From Fragilariopsis cylindrus CCMP1102 (Eukaryota > Bacillariophyta > Bacillariophyceae > Bacillariales > Bacillariaceae), in contig FMBT01000573.1 of NCBI GenBank assembly GCA_900095095.1, positions 1 to 55,835 on the forward strand: 55,835 nucleotides of DNA, read 5' to 3'. A model generated the notes under the pieces. The model saw nothing but the letters and a program-made list of their open reading frames with translations. It made no database searches and was not told the origin of the DNA. Position 1 is the first letter of the stretch. Each line of letters opens with the position of its first letter. This document shows positions 32,727 to 44,834 of this stretch, piece after piece. Both the position numbers and the translations under genes were made by a program.

Positions 32727-35717
32727 ATATAATGAGTCGATAACAGTAATCACTCTTATTAGTCGATGTGCCCATGATGAATTATTTACAAAACGAATGG
32801 CTTGTCTCTCAAACAATACAAATATATATATAGTTTGAATCAATCGTTCTGCATAACTTAGGTTTTATGTTTGTCGAAACCAAATTATGTTGTAACAATA
32901 GTAAAAAAGTATATTTATGAAAAATGTAGTACATTTCCGATAATATTTGTAGAAAGAAAGAGTAGATCTTACGTAGGACCAGTAAAAATCGAACCGAAAT
33001 GTAAAGTTACTATGATGATTAAAATTTTCATTAGAATGTAGTGCAGTGAAAAGATACATGATGGATGATTACATTTTAGATTGCATTTTCCTGTATTAGT
33101 CCAAGATATTTGAAAACTACATTTCTTTTGACCCACTGTCAGAGTGAATGGAGGCATGTAAAAATTAGTGATTTATCTTGTTCATTGAACTGATTTATGG
33201 CAACACAACACAAAACTATACTCTGGAAATCAACACTGAGAAAGTATAGTTTACTGTAAAAATTGTTAGATTCATTTGGGTTTTATAGTAGTTAAGTAAT
33301 TCTTTGGTTGTTTTCATATGGTAGTATCATTTATAATGACTTGTATCTCCCTTTGCTATATCTTGTGATGTACAGAATTCATATTATTGTGTTGTGCAGC
33401 TGCTGTAGGAGTACATATTCAAATTATCTCTGTTGTATCTTGGGATATATATCTATATATATTTATGTTGAAAGCATGTCCTTCAGATTTGAACTGTTTG
33501 CTATTGTTCGAATAGAAGGGCATGATGAATATCAATATTATTTCTACTAAGAACTGCACTTTGTTTCTAGAAGCCCGATTTAATTCATTCAATGTGTCTT
33601 TGTGCAAGCAGTTTCACCATGAAGGTTTAGGAATTATGGCAAACTACAATTACTACTAGAACATACACCATTATTCTAGAACAGATGGTCTGCCAGAACT
33701 GCTTGTTCAAATTGGCTGTACAGCTTGCACAAAAAGTTACTACTTTGCTCTTGCGATAGCTCGTGCTTTGAGTCTTCATAATGTCAATGTCATACATTTC
33801 ATACATTAGCCTTTGCGTGTAGGACTGGACCCTGTCTATTATTTTGTAGAAGAGAGTCCCATTGCCAACTGGGACGTGCACTGATATGCAACTTTATACA
33901 CAGGGAGAATTATTAGCTTGTTTATAGCATCAGATCTAGTTTCAGAATTGAGAAGACTGGTCAAGATTATACTTTTGAAAAATCTTTTGAAGAAAGCTGT
34001 ACTGTAAGATGTTACTCCTTTATCTGTGTGCCCATGATGGTATCTTTGGAGTGGGGCATCAAGGTTTAGATTGGAAATCTATTATTACATCTAGTAGTAT
34101 CAGTTGACTCTATAGTATTACTACTAGACAAATCATTACTGCAAATAGTAGATACTACTCTTATTGTTTGTATGTTATGAGAAGGTTTGTGGTTGGCTAA
34201 TTAAGACTAACTAGTACCATAACTTTATGTCTTCCTAATTGAAAAGATCTTAGTAAGAAATAAGCTAGCTAGCATATGAAAAGGAGTAAAAACTAGCTGA
34301 ATAATTAATTGTTTTAGGGCCTCCCAAACACAGAATTAAGCACAAGAAGTACAGTACAGATACAAATGACAACATTGATTAAAGCAATGCATGATGTTCA
34401 TAATGATGATGACAACAACAACAAAAATATTTACAGTAATATTATGATGATTTATACCATCAGTTGTTGTTGGTTGCCTGCTACTGCATTGGTATCAAAA
34501 TGTATTGTGAGGACTGAGAACCTTCCTTTATTATTTGCTCTTGAATTAAAAACTAGCACTGAATGCAGGCAGTCCACAAGTAAGAACCTCTGCCTCTACC
34601 AAGTAGTCCATGTCAACTAAAAAAATCTTGAAATAATGCCGAACATTGCAAAACCAAATAGATGCAGACATTATTATTATTTATTACTACTGACTTCTTA
34701 CTGACAGCATACAAATATGCCTTCAACTTCTACTATTAGGTAAGTAGTGAGTAGGGCTGCTAGCTAGTTAGTGAGATTCCACACTATACAAGTCAAGTAG
34801 GAGCATGATTACTTTTAAGTCAATGCAGTATGTAATTTATTGAAGTTGGTTGTTTTTGTTGTTGTCATGTTGGGACACAAATGCTCCCAATCTATAAATA
34901 CATAGATTCCCTTTTGTTTAATAATACAGACATTACTAGAATCACCATCGCATCATGAGTGTCTCCCTTGTTTGTTGTTATAATATTCCCATTGTATGAG
35001 AAGAAACACCGCCAGGTAAATCCATTTTTTTATTAAATAGTATTAAAAGTTATGATGAAGGACAGACGGATAAATTTGGGGGAGTGGAGTTGTAATTCGT
35101 CTCCCCCTTTGACCGGGATGATTCCATCGACTGACTCAGTCCACTCCCTCTCTTATTCATCGTTTACTGTACGTATTAGTATAAGTCTAGAGTTGATTCG
35201 TTATATAAGGCTCATGTAGCTTGATTCGTGCGCGTTCTCAGCACGCGTTTTGCATCATCCGCTTTTTAGTCGCGAGCAAAAAAATGATTGGATGAAAACG
35301 ATCATTCGACTCACACATCGATCGCTATTTACGACAGCATTTAAATACTTAAGTACAGTATTCATTAGGGGAATTTCCCCTCAAATTCTTATTTTGTGTT
35401 TAAATAATGTAGGAATCTTTTTACACATAGAGAATTCAAACTACATTTTTTCACGGGAATCTTTTTCGCGATTACGGCATGACTCGCTTAAGAATATTTT
35501 TTGAGATCTCATTTCGTCGCCAATTTGAATTCTTGCACGTGGTGTCACGGAGTAAGATAATTTGTCAATCCCAATCATACCGATAGGAGAAAAATGCGAC
35601 AAAAAGCAAGAATATGAGCAATAATGAAGGTTACTGGTACACATTTACACCCACACTTTATTGGTTAGAATATTACTCCTACTTACTCATAAAAATAAAA
35701 GAAGTAAGAAAAGAAAC
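32727..35717. other. 3.0-kb gene-free region
   Basis: No coding frame here has recognisable motifs, splice-consistent structure or length above about 90 codons, on either strand. The sequence is AT-rich with many short CTAGTA/TACTAG motifs (for example 34090-34160). The last 600 bp, from about 35090, is less AT-rich in patches and contains a TGACTCAGTC palindromic site at about 35133. It may be the upstream region of the next gene. Confidence 0.5.
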
Positions 35718-38228
35718 ATGAAGTCCTCCATGATGAGAACTGTTTGTCTCTCAGTAGCTCTGCTAGGATGTGTTGTCCATTCAGTCACAGCTGGTGCTGC
35801 TGGGCGCCAACGTGCTGTGAAACACAAGCTTGAACAAGACTTCACAAGAGCAATGTTTGCCGATGGTAAAATTATGAATGCGAAGAAAAAGCAACGTGAA
35901 GATAAAAGAAAGCGCAAGCTCATGGAAAAGTTGATGGAGGCTTCTACTCCCCGTCATCTTGCCGATAACTACAATAGTAATAGTAATAGCAACAGCAACG
36001 GCGAATACAGCTTCGAAGACTCGTACGAATGGATGAACCCTGTCTACCAACAGATGATGGAGGATGGTATCTTTGACTTGACTGCTCGTTCTTTCAAATA
36101 TTCTGGTTGTGCTGCGATTAAGGCATTCGATCCTGACCGTGCTGCACAAAATGGTAACCCTATGGTCGTCGATACGTATGCTGTATTCCGTCTTTGTCCG
36201 GAAGATTCATGTAACAAGTACTCGTTGACTGGTTGCGGAAAGAACTACGGTGAATACGTTGTTGAGATGTCTACTTACTTGGAATTTATGCTTGAATTTT
36301 ACGAAAGCCATTACGGAGCCTACTGTGAATACTGCTACCCATGTGACTACACTTACCAAGTTATGAAACGTCAAACACAAGGAAATTGTTACGAAGAAAT
36401 GAGCCAAGAGGAATACACTGATAAACAGAGTATGCAGCAAATGGCATGGGAAGATTACTACCAAGAGAACTTCGGTGACATGTCCGAATACACCCAAGCC
36501 AAGGCAGAATATCAATCTGAGATGACTCAACAAATGAATGATTATTCCAGCAGTTACACCGTCAACAGCAACAGCAACAGCAACAGCTACAACAATGGAA
36601 GTAGCTACAATGGAAGTGGTCGAAAGTTGGAGGACAGTAGCAGTAGCAGCAGCGGTGGTTACTACTCCCAATTTACTGGTAAGTTCAAAATGAGCAAGAG
36701 CAACGAACATGGCTACCTCTTCCTTTCTTCTTCTCTCTCTCTATTGTATCGTGAGCGTCTATTCTAACTGTTCTCTCTCTCTCTCTCTCTCTTTCATTTT
36801 ACGACAGATTCGAGCTCTAACAGTGGAAGTGCATACTCCGGATCATACTCCAACGGAAATAGTGCAAACGCAAACAGTGCAAATGCATACTCCGGATCAT
36901 ACTCCAACGGAAATAGTGCAAACGCAAACAGTGCAAGCGCATACTCCGGATCATACTCCAACGGAAATAGTGCAAATGCAAACAGTGCAAACGGATACAG
37001 CATGTACGGTTGGATGAATGGTGGACAGGTCAATGGAGAATCTTACTACAACATGATGAACCAAGGAGGCGACGAAGAACAAGGATACGGTTACTACAAC
37101 GAATACGGAGAGTACGTTAACCTTTGTATGAGTAACGGATACACCGATAGTAATGGAAGAGAATACGACATTGACTGTCAAAATTACGAAAGTAAGATGA
37201 TGACATGTACCGACGGAAGTCTTTGTGATTTTTGTGAATACACAGTTGATCAAGATTACATGCCATGTGATGAATACGTCTGCAAGGATTACTACACATA
37301 CTGTTCAGACTTGTATGAACCAAACTACAAACAAATGTACAACGATGGTAACAACAACGACGATGACACCCAATACGGTAATGGTCAACAATACAACAGT
37401 GGTGGCGATGCGTACCAATACTACGAATATGACTACAACCAACAACAAGACGAGAATGACTTGTACCAATTCCTTGAGTGTACCGAATACGTCAACGAAT
37501 ACGGTCAACAATACTATGTTGGTCCTCATTGTGCAACTGATCATTACACTATCTCCCTTGGTGTATTCTCTGATGAAAATTGTGTTGACTATCTTGGTGA
37601 AACTATCTCCTTGTCTAAGGTTCTTGGATATGGATATGACGATGAATCCTTTTTCCATCTTCCTCATGAATGTATCTCTTGTGATGGAGCGCAACAATTC
37701 GAAGCAGACGAAGATCGTTACAATGAAATGTACATGGGACAAGGTATCTATGGAGAATACGTCGAAGCTCCTAATGCTGAGTTTGACGACGTTGTTGCCA
37801 TGTGCGCTGCTCTCTTCGAACGAAGTGCGCAATGTAACATCCACATGAACAACTACGACATGATGGCAAAGTACATGGAGAACTTAGACGAAGAGTTCGA
37901 ACAACGTTATTGTAACTTCATTGACAATATCGTCTACGGATCCTACAATGAAAATGGTGAAATCAAACTGAGAGCTGATTCGTTTGACTTCAGTGACTGG
38001 AAAAACCCAGATCAGTACAAGAAAATGAGGATGCCTGCTGGGCAAGCTGTTGGTTTGGCCATCAGTGTCTTGCTTGTTATTGCACTTTCTGCTTTAGCCT
38101 TTGTCACTCAACGATCCCTCACCAGAAGATCGACACCTTGGAGACCCAAGCGTCTATTTTCAAAGCAGAAGAATCTTGAACAAAAGGGACAATCTGCCGC
38201 AGGAAATGCCAACCCTCCTCTGGTCTAA
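35718..38228 (+). CDS. Cys-rich, Asn/Tyr/Ser-rich type I membrane protein (copy A)
   Basis: Exons 35718-36678 and 36808-38228 give 793 residues. The ATG at 35718 starts a clear signal peptide (MKSSMMRTVCLSVALLGCVV). The ectodomain has paired cysteine blocks: LCPEDSCNKYSLTGC, then YCEYCYPC after a Tyr-rich helix, and later CDFCEY, GPHCATD, HECISC and ARDCNF-like cysteines. These are separated by Ser/Asn-rich linkers, including a perfect-phase 18-residue repeat at the start of exon 2. A single transmembrane helix (AVGLAISVLLVIALSALAFV) precedes a basic cytoplasmic tail with RRSTPWRPKRLF. The layout is that of a cell-surface or secretory-membrane protein with disulfide modules. The same modules occur in copy B downstream. 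I cannot assign a function; a cell-wall, adhesion or secretory role would be a guess. Confidence 0.85.
36832..36993 (+). repeat. 54-bp coding tandem repeat, three units
   Basis: CATACTCCGGATCATACTCC recurs at 36832, 36886 and 36940, an exact 54-bp period encoding an 18-residue Ser/Asn/Gly/Ala/Tyr unit (core YSGSYSNGNSANAN). The units are almost identical at DNA level, which suggests recent expansion or gene-conversion-like turnover inside the linker. Confidence 0.95.
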
Positions 38229-38812
38229 AAAGAACTATAAAATCAAGTACGCGACGCTTATCAAAAATCTACATTTGATTTTTTTGAATATAATAACAAA
38301 ACAAAAAGTACGCGCCATCTCTTATATATATAATATTACATCTGTCTACAAAGTTGTGTTAAAAAAGTAAAATACATTTTAAAATTTTAACTATTTTTCT
38401 TCTACAATCATTTTTTCTTCTGCCGACACACTTCTCTCCTAATAAATTCAGGTATTGGATACAATTGTTGTACTCGTGTCTATGATTATACAGTACAGTT
38501 CAAATTATCGTGTAATGAATACAAACAAGAATCATCACTACTTGAAGCATATTACTACTGTATAACTATTGTATTTCTAAAGTCACAGGGGTTATCTAAA
38601 ATTACAGAGAGCAAGAATAGTAGGTCGCCCGCCACCATCGGATTTTTTCTTATCATTCCAAAAATAATATTGGTAATAATAATAGTAATAATAGTAATAA
38701 TATAAATATATATATATATAGTTGGCATGGCTCATCAAGAAAGGATCGTTCGTATCGACTAATCTCTACTATACATCATTTTGCTTCCAAGAGAAGAGAA
38801 AGTTGTATGTAT
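38229..38812. other. intergenic between convergent paralogues
   Basis: 584 bp, very AT-rich, with AAT/ATA microsatellites at 38670-38720. It should hold both 3' UTRs. No gene is seen. Confidence 0.5.
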
Positions 38813-40326
38813 TTATGAAAGTACTCCTCCATCTCTCATTTCAAAGAATGTAGAACTTTGTGACCGTCCCTGCATAATCCCGGAATGACCGCGACCATCA
38901 ATTGAAGTAGGGTCCATGCCAGGGTACCTCGTGGAATATCCTTTCCGTCCTCGAGGATACCAAAGGTTCTTCCGGTGTGTGATTTTGCGGTACAGATAGC
39001 ACGCATATATAAACATTCCAATCACGGAAAGGATCGACGTCGACAGAACGTACATTTGCCATCGAGGCGTTGTGTTAATCATATCTGGCACGGATGTCAT
39101 CTGCCATCCACTTTGTAGCAAGATAATCTCGCCATATTCATCATATGACTTCGTTAGGAGATTAGTTATGAAATTACACACAGTATTTTCCTGTGCCTCT
39201 TGATTTGTAGACTGACGAGAGAGTAACCGCAAAAATCACGTCAGAAAATAGATGAATACCAATATGACTGACTACCGTATTGAAAAGCAGTAAGATACGA
39301 TCTCACATAATATTTATTAATATACATATTACTTACCGCATAATTTCCAGCATTTCCCATATATTTGTTGCACTTAGCACTTTCACCATAAAGAGTACCA
39401 CATATATCTGATATATCACTATATGCGTCATCATTGTTATTCGCATCTAATACATATCCATCTGAGGCCAGACATGAGATACAACTATCACTGTAGTAGG
39501 CTTGCAGCTCATTCTCATCTACTGACATATACGACGACACCTCACTTAATTCTCCCTTATATTGATTACAGTATTGATCACTGAAAATACCCATACTGAT
39601 AGTTCTTCCGTCACTACTACAATGTGGACCGAGATAGCCCACACCATTTCCAACATTGAATTCCGCGCATTCAAAGTAATCTTGCAAATCAAAACCAAGA
39701 TTTGGATATTCCTGACATGCACTCTGGTAATTTTGACAAACATCATAGTACTCGCAACCCGCATCCTGATTCGCATTATTGTTATTGTTATTGTTGTAGT
39801 TGTAGTTATTGTTGTAGTTGTAGTTTTGATTGTAATTATTACCGTCGTCTCCTCCTGCGGCATCATCATTCACATAGTTGTTGTAGTTATACCAGGCATC
39901 ATCATCATTTAGACGACGACTACGACGACGGCCACCGTCATCGTTGTTATAATTATTCCCATATGCATCGTCTCCATTATTATAATTATAATTATCGTTT
40001 GCGTCATCATTGTTGTTAGCTCCGTCATCGTTATTATAATTGTTATTATAATTATAATTATAATTATTGTTATTGTTATTATTATTATTATTATTCGCAG
40101 CAGCTGCACTCATACATTCGTAACATGTTTGACAATATTCTTGATACTGTGCAAAGTACGTTTCAGCCATGACCTGTAAGTATGTTTCCATTGGAATTAA
40201 ATAGTCACCGAATTCTGCCGTACAACCATATTTATTGTAATTCGAACAGGAATCTCTTGGACAAAGTCGAAGAACAACAAATCGATCAAACCTTAGAACG
40301 GAATCGATATTATTACTATTACCATC

Positions 40327-40357
<31 letters not shown>

Positions 40358-40824
40358 TCAGCTGCAAGATCATCACTCCATGTTTTTATGTTTGAACATC
40401 CGATGTATTTTAATGCATAGTCGGTGAGATTGACTGCGTATGCGTAGTCTCCGTAGTTATATGCTTCCTCAAGGTTACGGTTATTATTAAAATCAAGACT
40501 TTCCTCAAATATCGATTTCGATTCTGATTGCGATTCTAATTCTGATTGCGATTCTGATTCTGATTGCGATTCTGACTTTGACTTTGACTGCGACCGCACG
40601 AATCCTGGATGTTCATTTGCTGGTATTGCTAGTTCACCGAGTCGAGAAAGGAATTTTTCATCATTCTTCTTTTTTCCCAAGGCCCGATCCATGGCTTGGA
40701 CAAATTCATTTCGTAGTGCACTGCTGCCACTGCCACTGCCATTGCCATTATTACTGCCGCTACAGAATTCTGGGATAAATCCCAGTATAAACAAAATAGT
40801 CCACAATAGATGACAACAATTCAT
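38813..40824 (-). CDS. Cys-rich, Asn-rich type I membrane protein (copy B)
   Basis: Exons 39337-40824 and 38813-39211 (125-bp intron, phase 0) give 628 residues. It has a signal peptide (MNCCHLLWTILFILGFI), a Ser/Glu-rich linker with QSES-type repeats near residues 80-105, and the Cys module LCPRDSCSNYNKYGC followed by YCQTCYEC. A long Asn/Asp/Tyr tract follows (AAT/AAC codons, about residues 240-355). The second module is GPHCSSD, TISMGIFSD and SCISCLASD. Last come one transmembrane helix (VLSTSILSVIGMFIYACYL) and a basic tail with KNLWYPRGRKG. Order, spacing and cysteines match copy A, so the two are paralogues lying tail-to-tail. The linkers differ completely (poly-Asn here, an 18-residue Ser/Asn repeat there). 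Confidence 0.84.
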
Positions 40825-42135
40825 TATGATCAGGTTTTATCTAATTCTGTGTATGGATATCGAATGGTGATACAATAACTACAGGGAGATGAATATAGTA
40901 CTAAGTACGTCTTTGGTAAGTTACTTGTAATACGATACAGTAGAGGCAGACGATACAAATTATTCTACTACTACTTCTAAGTAGTAGTATTATTCTCTTA
41001 TCGTTGAGATCGTTGCTGAATTCTCGGAAAAAATCTGATTTTGATTTATTAAACAATCATAGAATGAATAGCTGTTATTGGCATGAATGTCGTTAGATAC
41101 CTTGTTCCTTGCCTCATTTTTTCACCGTCCTCTATACCGTATGTATACGGAGCTGAATACTTTTTATACAATTCTAAACGTTAAATAATAAATTATAGCA
41201 CGACTGAGATTAGACGGAGGAGTAGTGAAAAGGAAGAAAAGCACAGAGTAATTTGTAATTTTAATATGATTCGATTCATTCATTCATTCGATTGATTCAT
41301 TCAATTGATTTATTCCGTCTAGCAATGGTTTCAATTCCAAACAAATCTTTGGATTGTGTTACAATTTATAATGCACCAGTAGAAAAGAGGTGGATGCAGA
41401 ATATAACTTGGTACCAATATGATTCAATAGAACTTCCTTGTAGGTAATTCCTTTCTTTGTTATCTCTATGAGGCTTCATCAAATGCCAATCATACCGGTA
41501 CTACAAGACTAAATTGTCCTCGGGAATCATAAAGCTTTTGGCTAGATTTTCATTATGGGACGCAAGTGTTTATGTATTAGATATGCAACACCAGACTAGA
41601 CGGTACCTATTTGTTACAGTTATTACCTGGAATAAGATGGGTTTATTTAAGGTAAGTGACAATATTTTGGGTGCTGGTCAGTTGGATATCAATATATTTA
41701 CTGGAAAAGATAATCTGGAAACAAAAGGAGCCAATACAAGATGCTCAGTTATCACCAGCTTGATGAACACACAAACAATTAAACACTTCAGAAAATGAGT
41801 TGAGTTGAATCTAAAATTATCCAGCGACTGGGATGGGGCTTCATTAAGACTTATCTAGCTCATCTCAACCAATTTCCCCTACTTTCTATGCATTTAATAT
41901 TTCAATGGTTTTCTATAGTCTACTTTTTACCAGTTAGATCATAGTTTGAGTTGATATCCTTGGTTTTTGTTCTATAACAAGGGCAGTAACTAATAACTAG
42001 TATCGCATACTCGGACAAGTCTTAAAATTAAGACTGATGATTTTCACGTAAGGGCGAACCGCTTTTATTTGTTCAATGTTGTGAATTGAAATGAATGCGT
42101 TCTATTATACAGACTTGTATATTCCGGTCTGTTTA
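40825..42135. other. 1.3-kb intergenic region
   Basis: No credible gene. ATTCATTCGATTGATTCA-like runs occur at 41270-41310. A 94-codon frame at 41514-41798 has no domain features. It includes the upstream region of copy B and the 3' flank of ispE. Confidence 0.5.
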
Positions 42136-43305
42136 CTACGCTTTAGTCTTCGTTGGTTCCTGGAACCACTCATCGCTTTCTCTGTCAATAAACTCCGAAA
42201 AGAAAACTTGAACGTCATCTGATTCTCCAAATTCTTTCATAAATGATTCCATATCTTCTGGTTCTCCGATACAGAATATACTAGTTCCACTTCCTGACAT
42301 CATGACATGTTTAAAACCAGCGACCTTTAACAAAGACTCTTTGAGTTCTCCTAGCTTCGGTACACATCGAAACGCAGGTGCTTCTAAATCGTTTACATAA
42401 TATTCTTTCGAAACATTTTCAACTCCGTCTGAATTTACGAAAGCAGGGAGCAAAACATCATCCGAATCTAGATCACTCAATTCATCATAGTCCAAAGCTT
42501 TGAATACAGATGGCGTGGAAAGTCCGACATTCGGTTTCACTATGCATACTTTAGTTCCAGTTGATAGAGGTGGATCAATTGGAGTCAAGACTTCCCCTCT
42601 TCCGGTACAATATGCGGTCCCTTGACTTAAAAAGAAAGTAATATCACTCCCTAGTTCAGCTGACCATTCAATCATCTGTTCTAACGATGCTGGCTTTCCC
42701 ATCAGCTCATTGGCGCCCCACATGGCAGTGGCAGCATTGGCAGATCCACCACCCAGGCCAGCTTGAGCTGGGCATTGCTTAATTAAATTGGTTTTGAAGT
42801 GCATATCGACTCCGGTCCTTTCACGCATCAGCTCTAACGCCCTTATTACCAAATTTGACGAGTCAACTGGGACTCCCGGCATGTTACACGTAAATTCATC
42901 AGTAGATTTTTCTTCTCTCAAAGGCGCCAACTCGAGTGTGTCACCGAAACCAATTGCTTGGAATAGACTGGCCAAGTCATGAAATCCATCTTCTCGTTTT
43001 CTAATAATTCGAAGGAATAGATTAATCTTACAAGGACTAAATAGTACTAATGTTTTTTGTTCGTGTTCTTGCTGTGTCGATTCAGTAGTTGAAGTTGAAG
43101 AAGATTTTAGGGATGAACCCGCTGACGCTACTGTTGTAAATTGTTTTCCTGACGATTCGATAACGTAAGTAGCGGAACCACTAAATATGCGATTTGACTC
43201 TACGACGGAGAATCCACGCACTGAAGACACGGAAACCCATTGGCAAAAGCAGAAGCAGTAACACCAAAAGCCGAAGGAGAAGTAAACCCCTATGATGTGT
43301 TTCAT
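42136..43305 (-). CDS. ispE: 4-diphosphocytidyl-2-C-methyl-D-erythritol kinase, plastid
   Basis: This GHMP-family kinase of 389 residues phosphorylates CDP-ME with ATP, the fourth step of the plastid MEP pathway to isoprenoid precursors. The mature part starts with FSPCKINLFLRIIRKREDG (substrate side). It has the ATP-binding glycine loop PAQAGLGGGSANAATAM at about residues 178-194, GSDITFFL, and the C-terminal MMSGSGTSIFCIG. The first 110 residues form a signal peptide, then SSVRGFSV (a Phe-containing plastid cleavage motif), then a Ser/Thr-rich transit region. Its product feeds carotenoid synthesis, thematically linked to CruP 8 kb away, but there is no shared transcription. A transposon lies about 125 bp upstream of the start codon. 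Confidence 0.95.
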   Translation of the reverse strand: MKHIIGVYFSFGFWCYCFCFCQWVSVSSVRGFSVVESNRIFSGSATYVIESSGKQFTTVASAGSSLKSSSTSTTESTQQEHEQKTLVLFSPCKINLFLRIIRKREDGFHDLASLFQAIGFGDTLELAPLREEKSTDEFTCNMPGVPVDSSNLVIRALELMRERTGVDMHFKTNLIKQCPAQAGLGGGSANAATAMWGANELMGKPASLEQMIEWSAELGSDITFFLSQGTAYCTGRGEVLTPIDPPLSTGTKVCIVKPNVGLSTPSVFKALDYDELSDLDSDDVLLPAFVNSDGVENVSKEYYVNDLEAPAFRCVPKLGELKESLLKVAGFKHVMMSGSGTSIFCIGEPEDMESFMKEFGESDDVQVFFSEFIDRESDEWFQEPTKTKA

Positions 43306-43429
43306 TATTTTTTTCTTCGTCGTTATCTCAAAACTAAGAAGTCAAACGGGTTGAACGAATTCTTTTTCTTTTCACTACGTTGTATTGTTGATAATGCAAT
43401 TGTCTATTTTTTTGAGATACTGCACAGTA

Positions 43430-43497
43430 CTTCCTCCGTGCAACCGTAAGTGTCGCGCGGGCTATCGGCTGAAAATTTAGCGCGTGTTATTAACACG
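43430..43497 (+). repeat. left terminal inverted repeat
   Basis: It begins CTTCCTCCGTGCAACCGTAA and ends GTTATTAACACG. It pairs with 45279-45346; the only mismatch is T versus A in the GCGCG(T/A)GTT segment. The palindromic AGTACT target flank extends the symmetry to 43426. Confidence 0.92.
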
Positions 43498-43832
43498 GTA
43501 AAACCTTAAAATATTAAGATATAGGGTTAAAGTAACCCCTTTTAACCCAAATAAGAGACAACTAACACAAAGATAATGATGGAACGATACTCAGTACAAC
43601 AAAATAAAACGAAATAACTATCATTACGATTGAATCATCTATGCTATATTTATGTTAATAAGTACTACTGTATGTGTTGATAGATAATGAATCGATACTG
43701 TATGTACTGTACTTGTTGCTTGTTGTTGTGATGGTAAATACAGTATGTATCTATCCATCGTATCCATTCGTTTCAGTATCCATTCGTTCGATCAGATCCG
43801 TTCGTTGATTGATCCACCCATTCTTCCATGTA

Positions 43833-44240
43833 ATATATTAGATTATCATATGTGTTGTTGCGTTTGTATTGCTCCTAGTAAAAGATCGGATCAATTCGTT
43901 TTGTCGTTTCGCGAATCACATCGAATCACGTACCCGTTCCCATTGTGATTGTTTGGTTCATTTGATTTACGGATCCGTTCGATCCGTTCGTTCGATTAAA
44001 TCCGTTACAATATAGTGTGCATTGTTGTGTTTGTATATCAGAAATATATTAGATTATCATGTGTATTGTTGTGTTTGTATTGCTCAATCATTCGTTGATT
44101 CGCCAATTCCCGTAATATAGATTCGATCGGATCCGTTCAGTGATTCACCCATTCCTATTCGTCCCCGTAATTTAGATTGTAATATAATTTAGATCGGATC
44201 CGTTCGTTGATTAGATTATCGTGTATATTGTTGTGTTAGT
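43833..44240 (+). repeat. internal direct repeats of the DNA element
   Basis: ATATATTAGATTATC, then a (T/G)-rich stretch GTTGTTGNGTTTGTATTGCTC, occurs at about 43833-43875 and 44044-44086, with a third partial copy at 44211-44240. GGATCCGTTCG(TTGATT) motifs lie between them at about 43971, 44128 and 44196. Spacing is roughly 170-210 bp. Confidence 0.7.
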
Positions 44241-44257
44241 ATATTGTAGTTATTATA

Positions 44258-44834
44258 TCAAACCAATTCCCAGTACCATGCCTGGAATCGTTCATCTTCT
44301 TCCCAGATCTGATCAAATTCATCATCAATACCACCAGTAAAACATTCATAGTCAGGTTGATTGACACTTCCTTCTTGTACCAATAGTTCATATATACCAG
44401 CAGGGAGTAGTTTTTGTGGATTGTATTCGTAAATCGTATATTATATTCGTCGGTCGGTTTCTTTTTCAAGATCAGATTGGTGATGGTGATGGTGGTGGTG
44501 TTACTACTGCTGTCGCTGTCGCTACTCCTCAACCAAATTCAATACGACGACGACCACCCGTTCGAGTAGTACCACCACCACCACCACCTTCTCTTAATAG
44601 ATCAAATGATTGAGGATGAAGCCTTGCTTCAGTGATAGAAGGAGAGGAATTAATAATACCATTAGAATTTTCAATATAATTGACATCAACTTTTATTTCT
44701 TCTGTATGAACTGCTGTAACAAAACCAACACCACCCTGACTTGATGGAGATGGATCAACTCTAACATATGCTCCCAAAGATAATATCTCCTTATTCATAG
44801 GAGGAGGAGGCTTGATGTTGAGGCGACGAATCAT
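44258..44834 (-). pseudogene. broken reading frame inside the DNA element, possible transposase ends
   Basis: From the ATG at 44834 the frame encodes a Pro-rich start, then LGAYVRVDPSPSSQGGVGFV, then ARLHPQSFDLL and a Gly-rich tract, ending at a TGA at 44529. A second coding-like block in another frame ends at the stop 44258-44260 and reads YNPQKLLPAGIYELLVQEG, then FTGGIDDEFDQIWEEDERF, with the composition of a real protein C-terminus. The blocks are joined by stop-containing sequence. One reading is an N-terminus and a C-terminus left after loss of the middle (the catalytic DDE/D part) of a mariner-type transposase. I associate the SS-x-GGVGFV motif with ORFs in diatom transposons, but cannot verify this here. 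A (GTT)n run lies just upstream of the ATG. Confidence 0.5.

Noticed and set aside
35126-35150. TGACTCA-type AP-1/GCN4 site
   Set aside because: One 7-bp match in 56 kb is expected by chance; no second site or conservation to support it.
36794-37033. Antisense frame with ALFAFALFPLEYDPEY repeats
   Set aside because: Reverse-strand shadow of the 54-bp repeat in copy A.
39546-40109. Long antisense frames across the Asn-rich tract of copy B
   Set aside because: They are shadows of AAT/AAC repeats read in other frames (poly-Ile/Val/Thr), not genes.
41514-41798. 94-codon plus-strand frame between copy B and ispE
   Set aside because: Not a convincing protein: no motifs and no ATG context better than chance.
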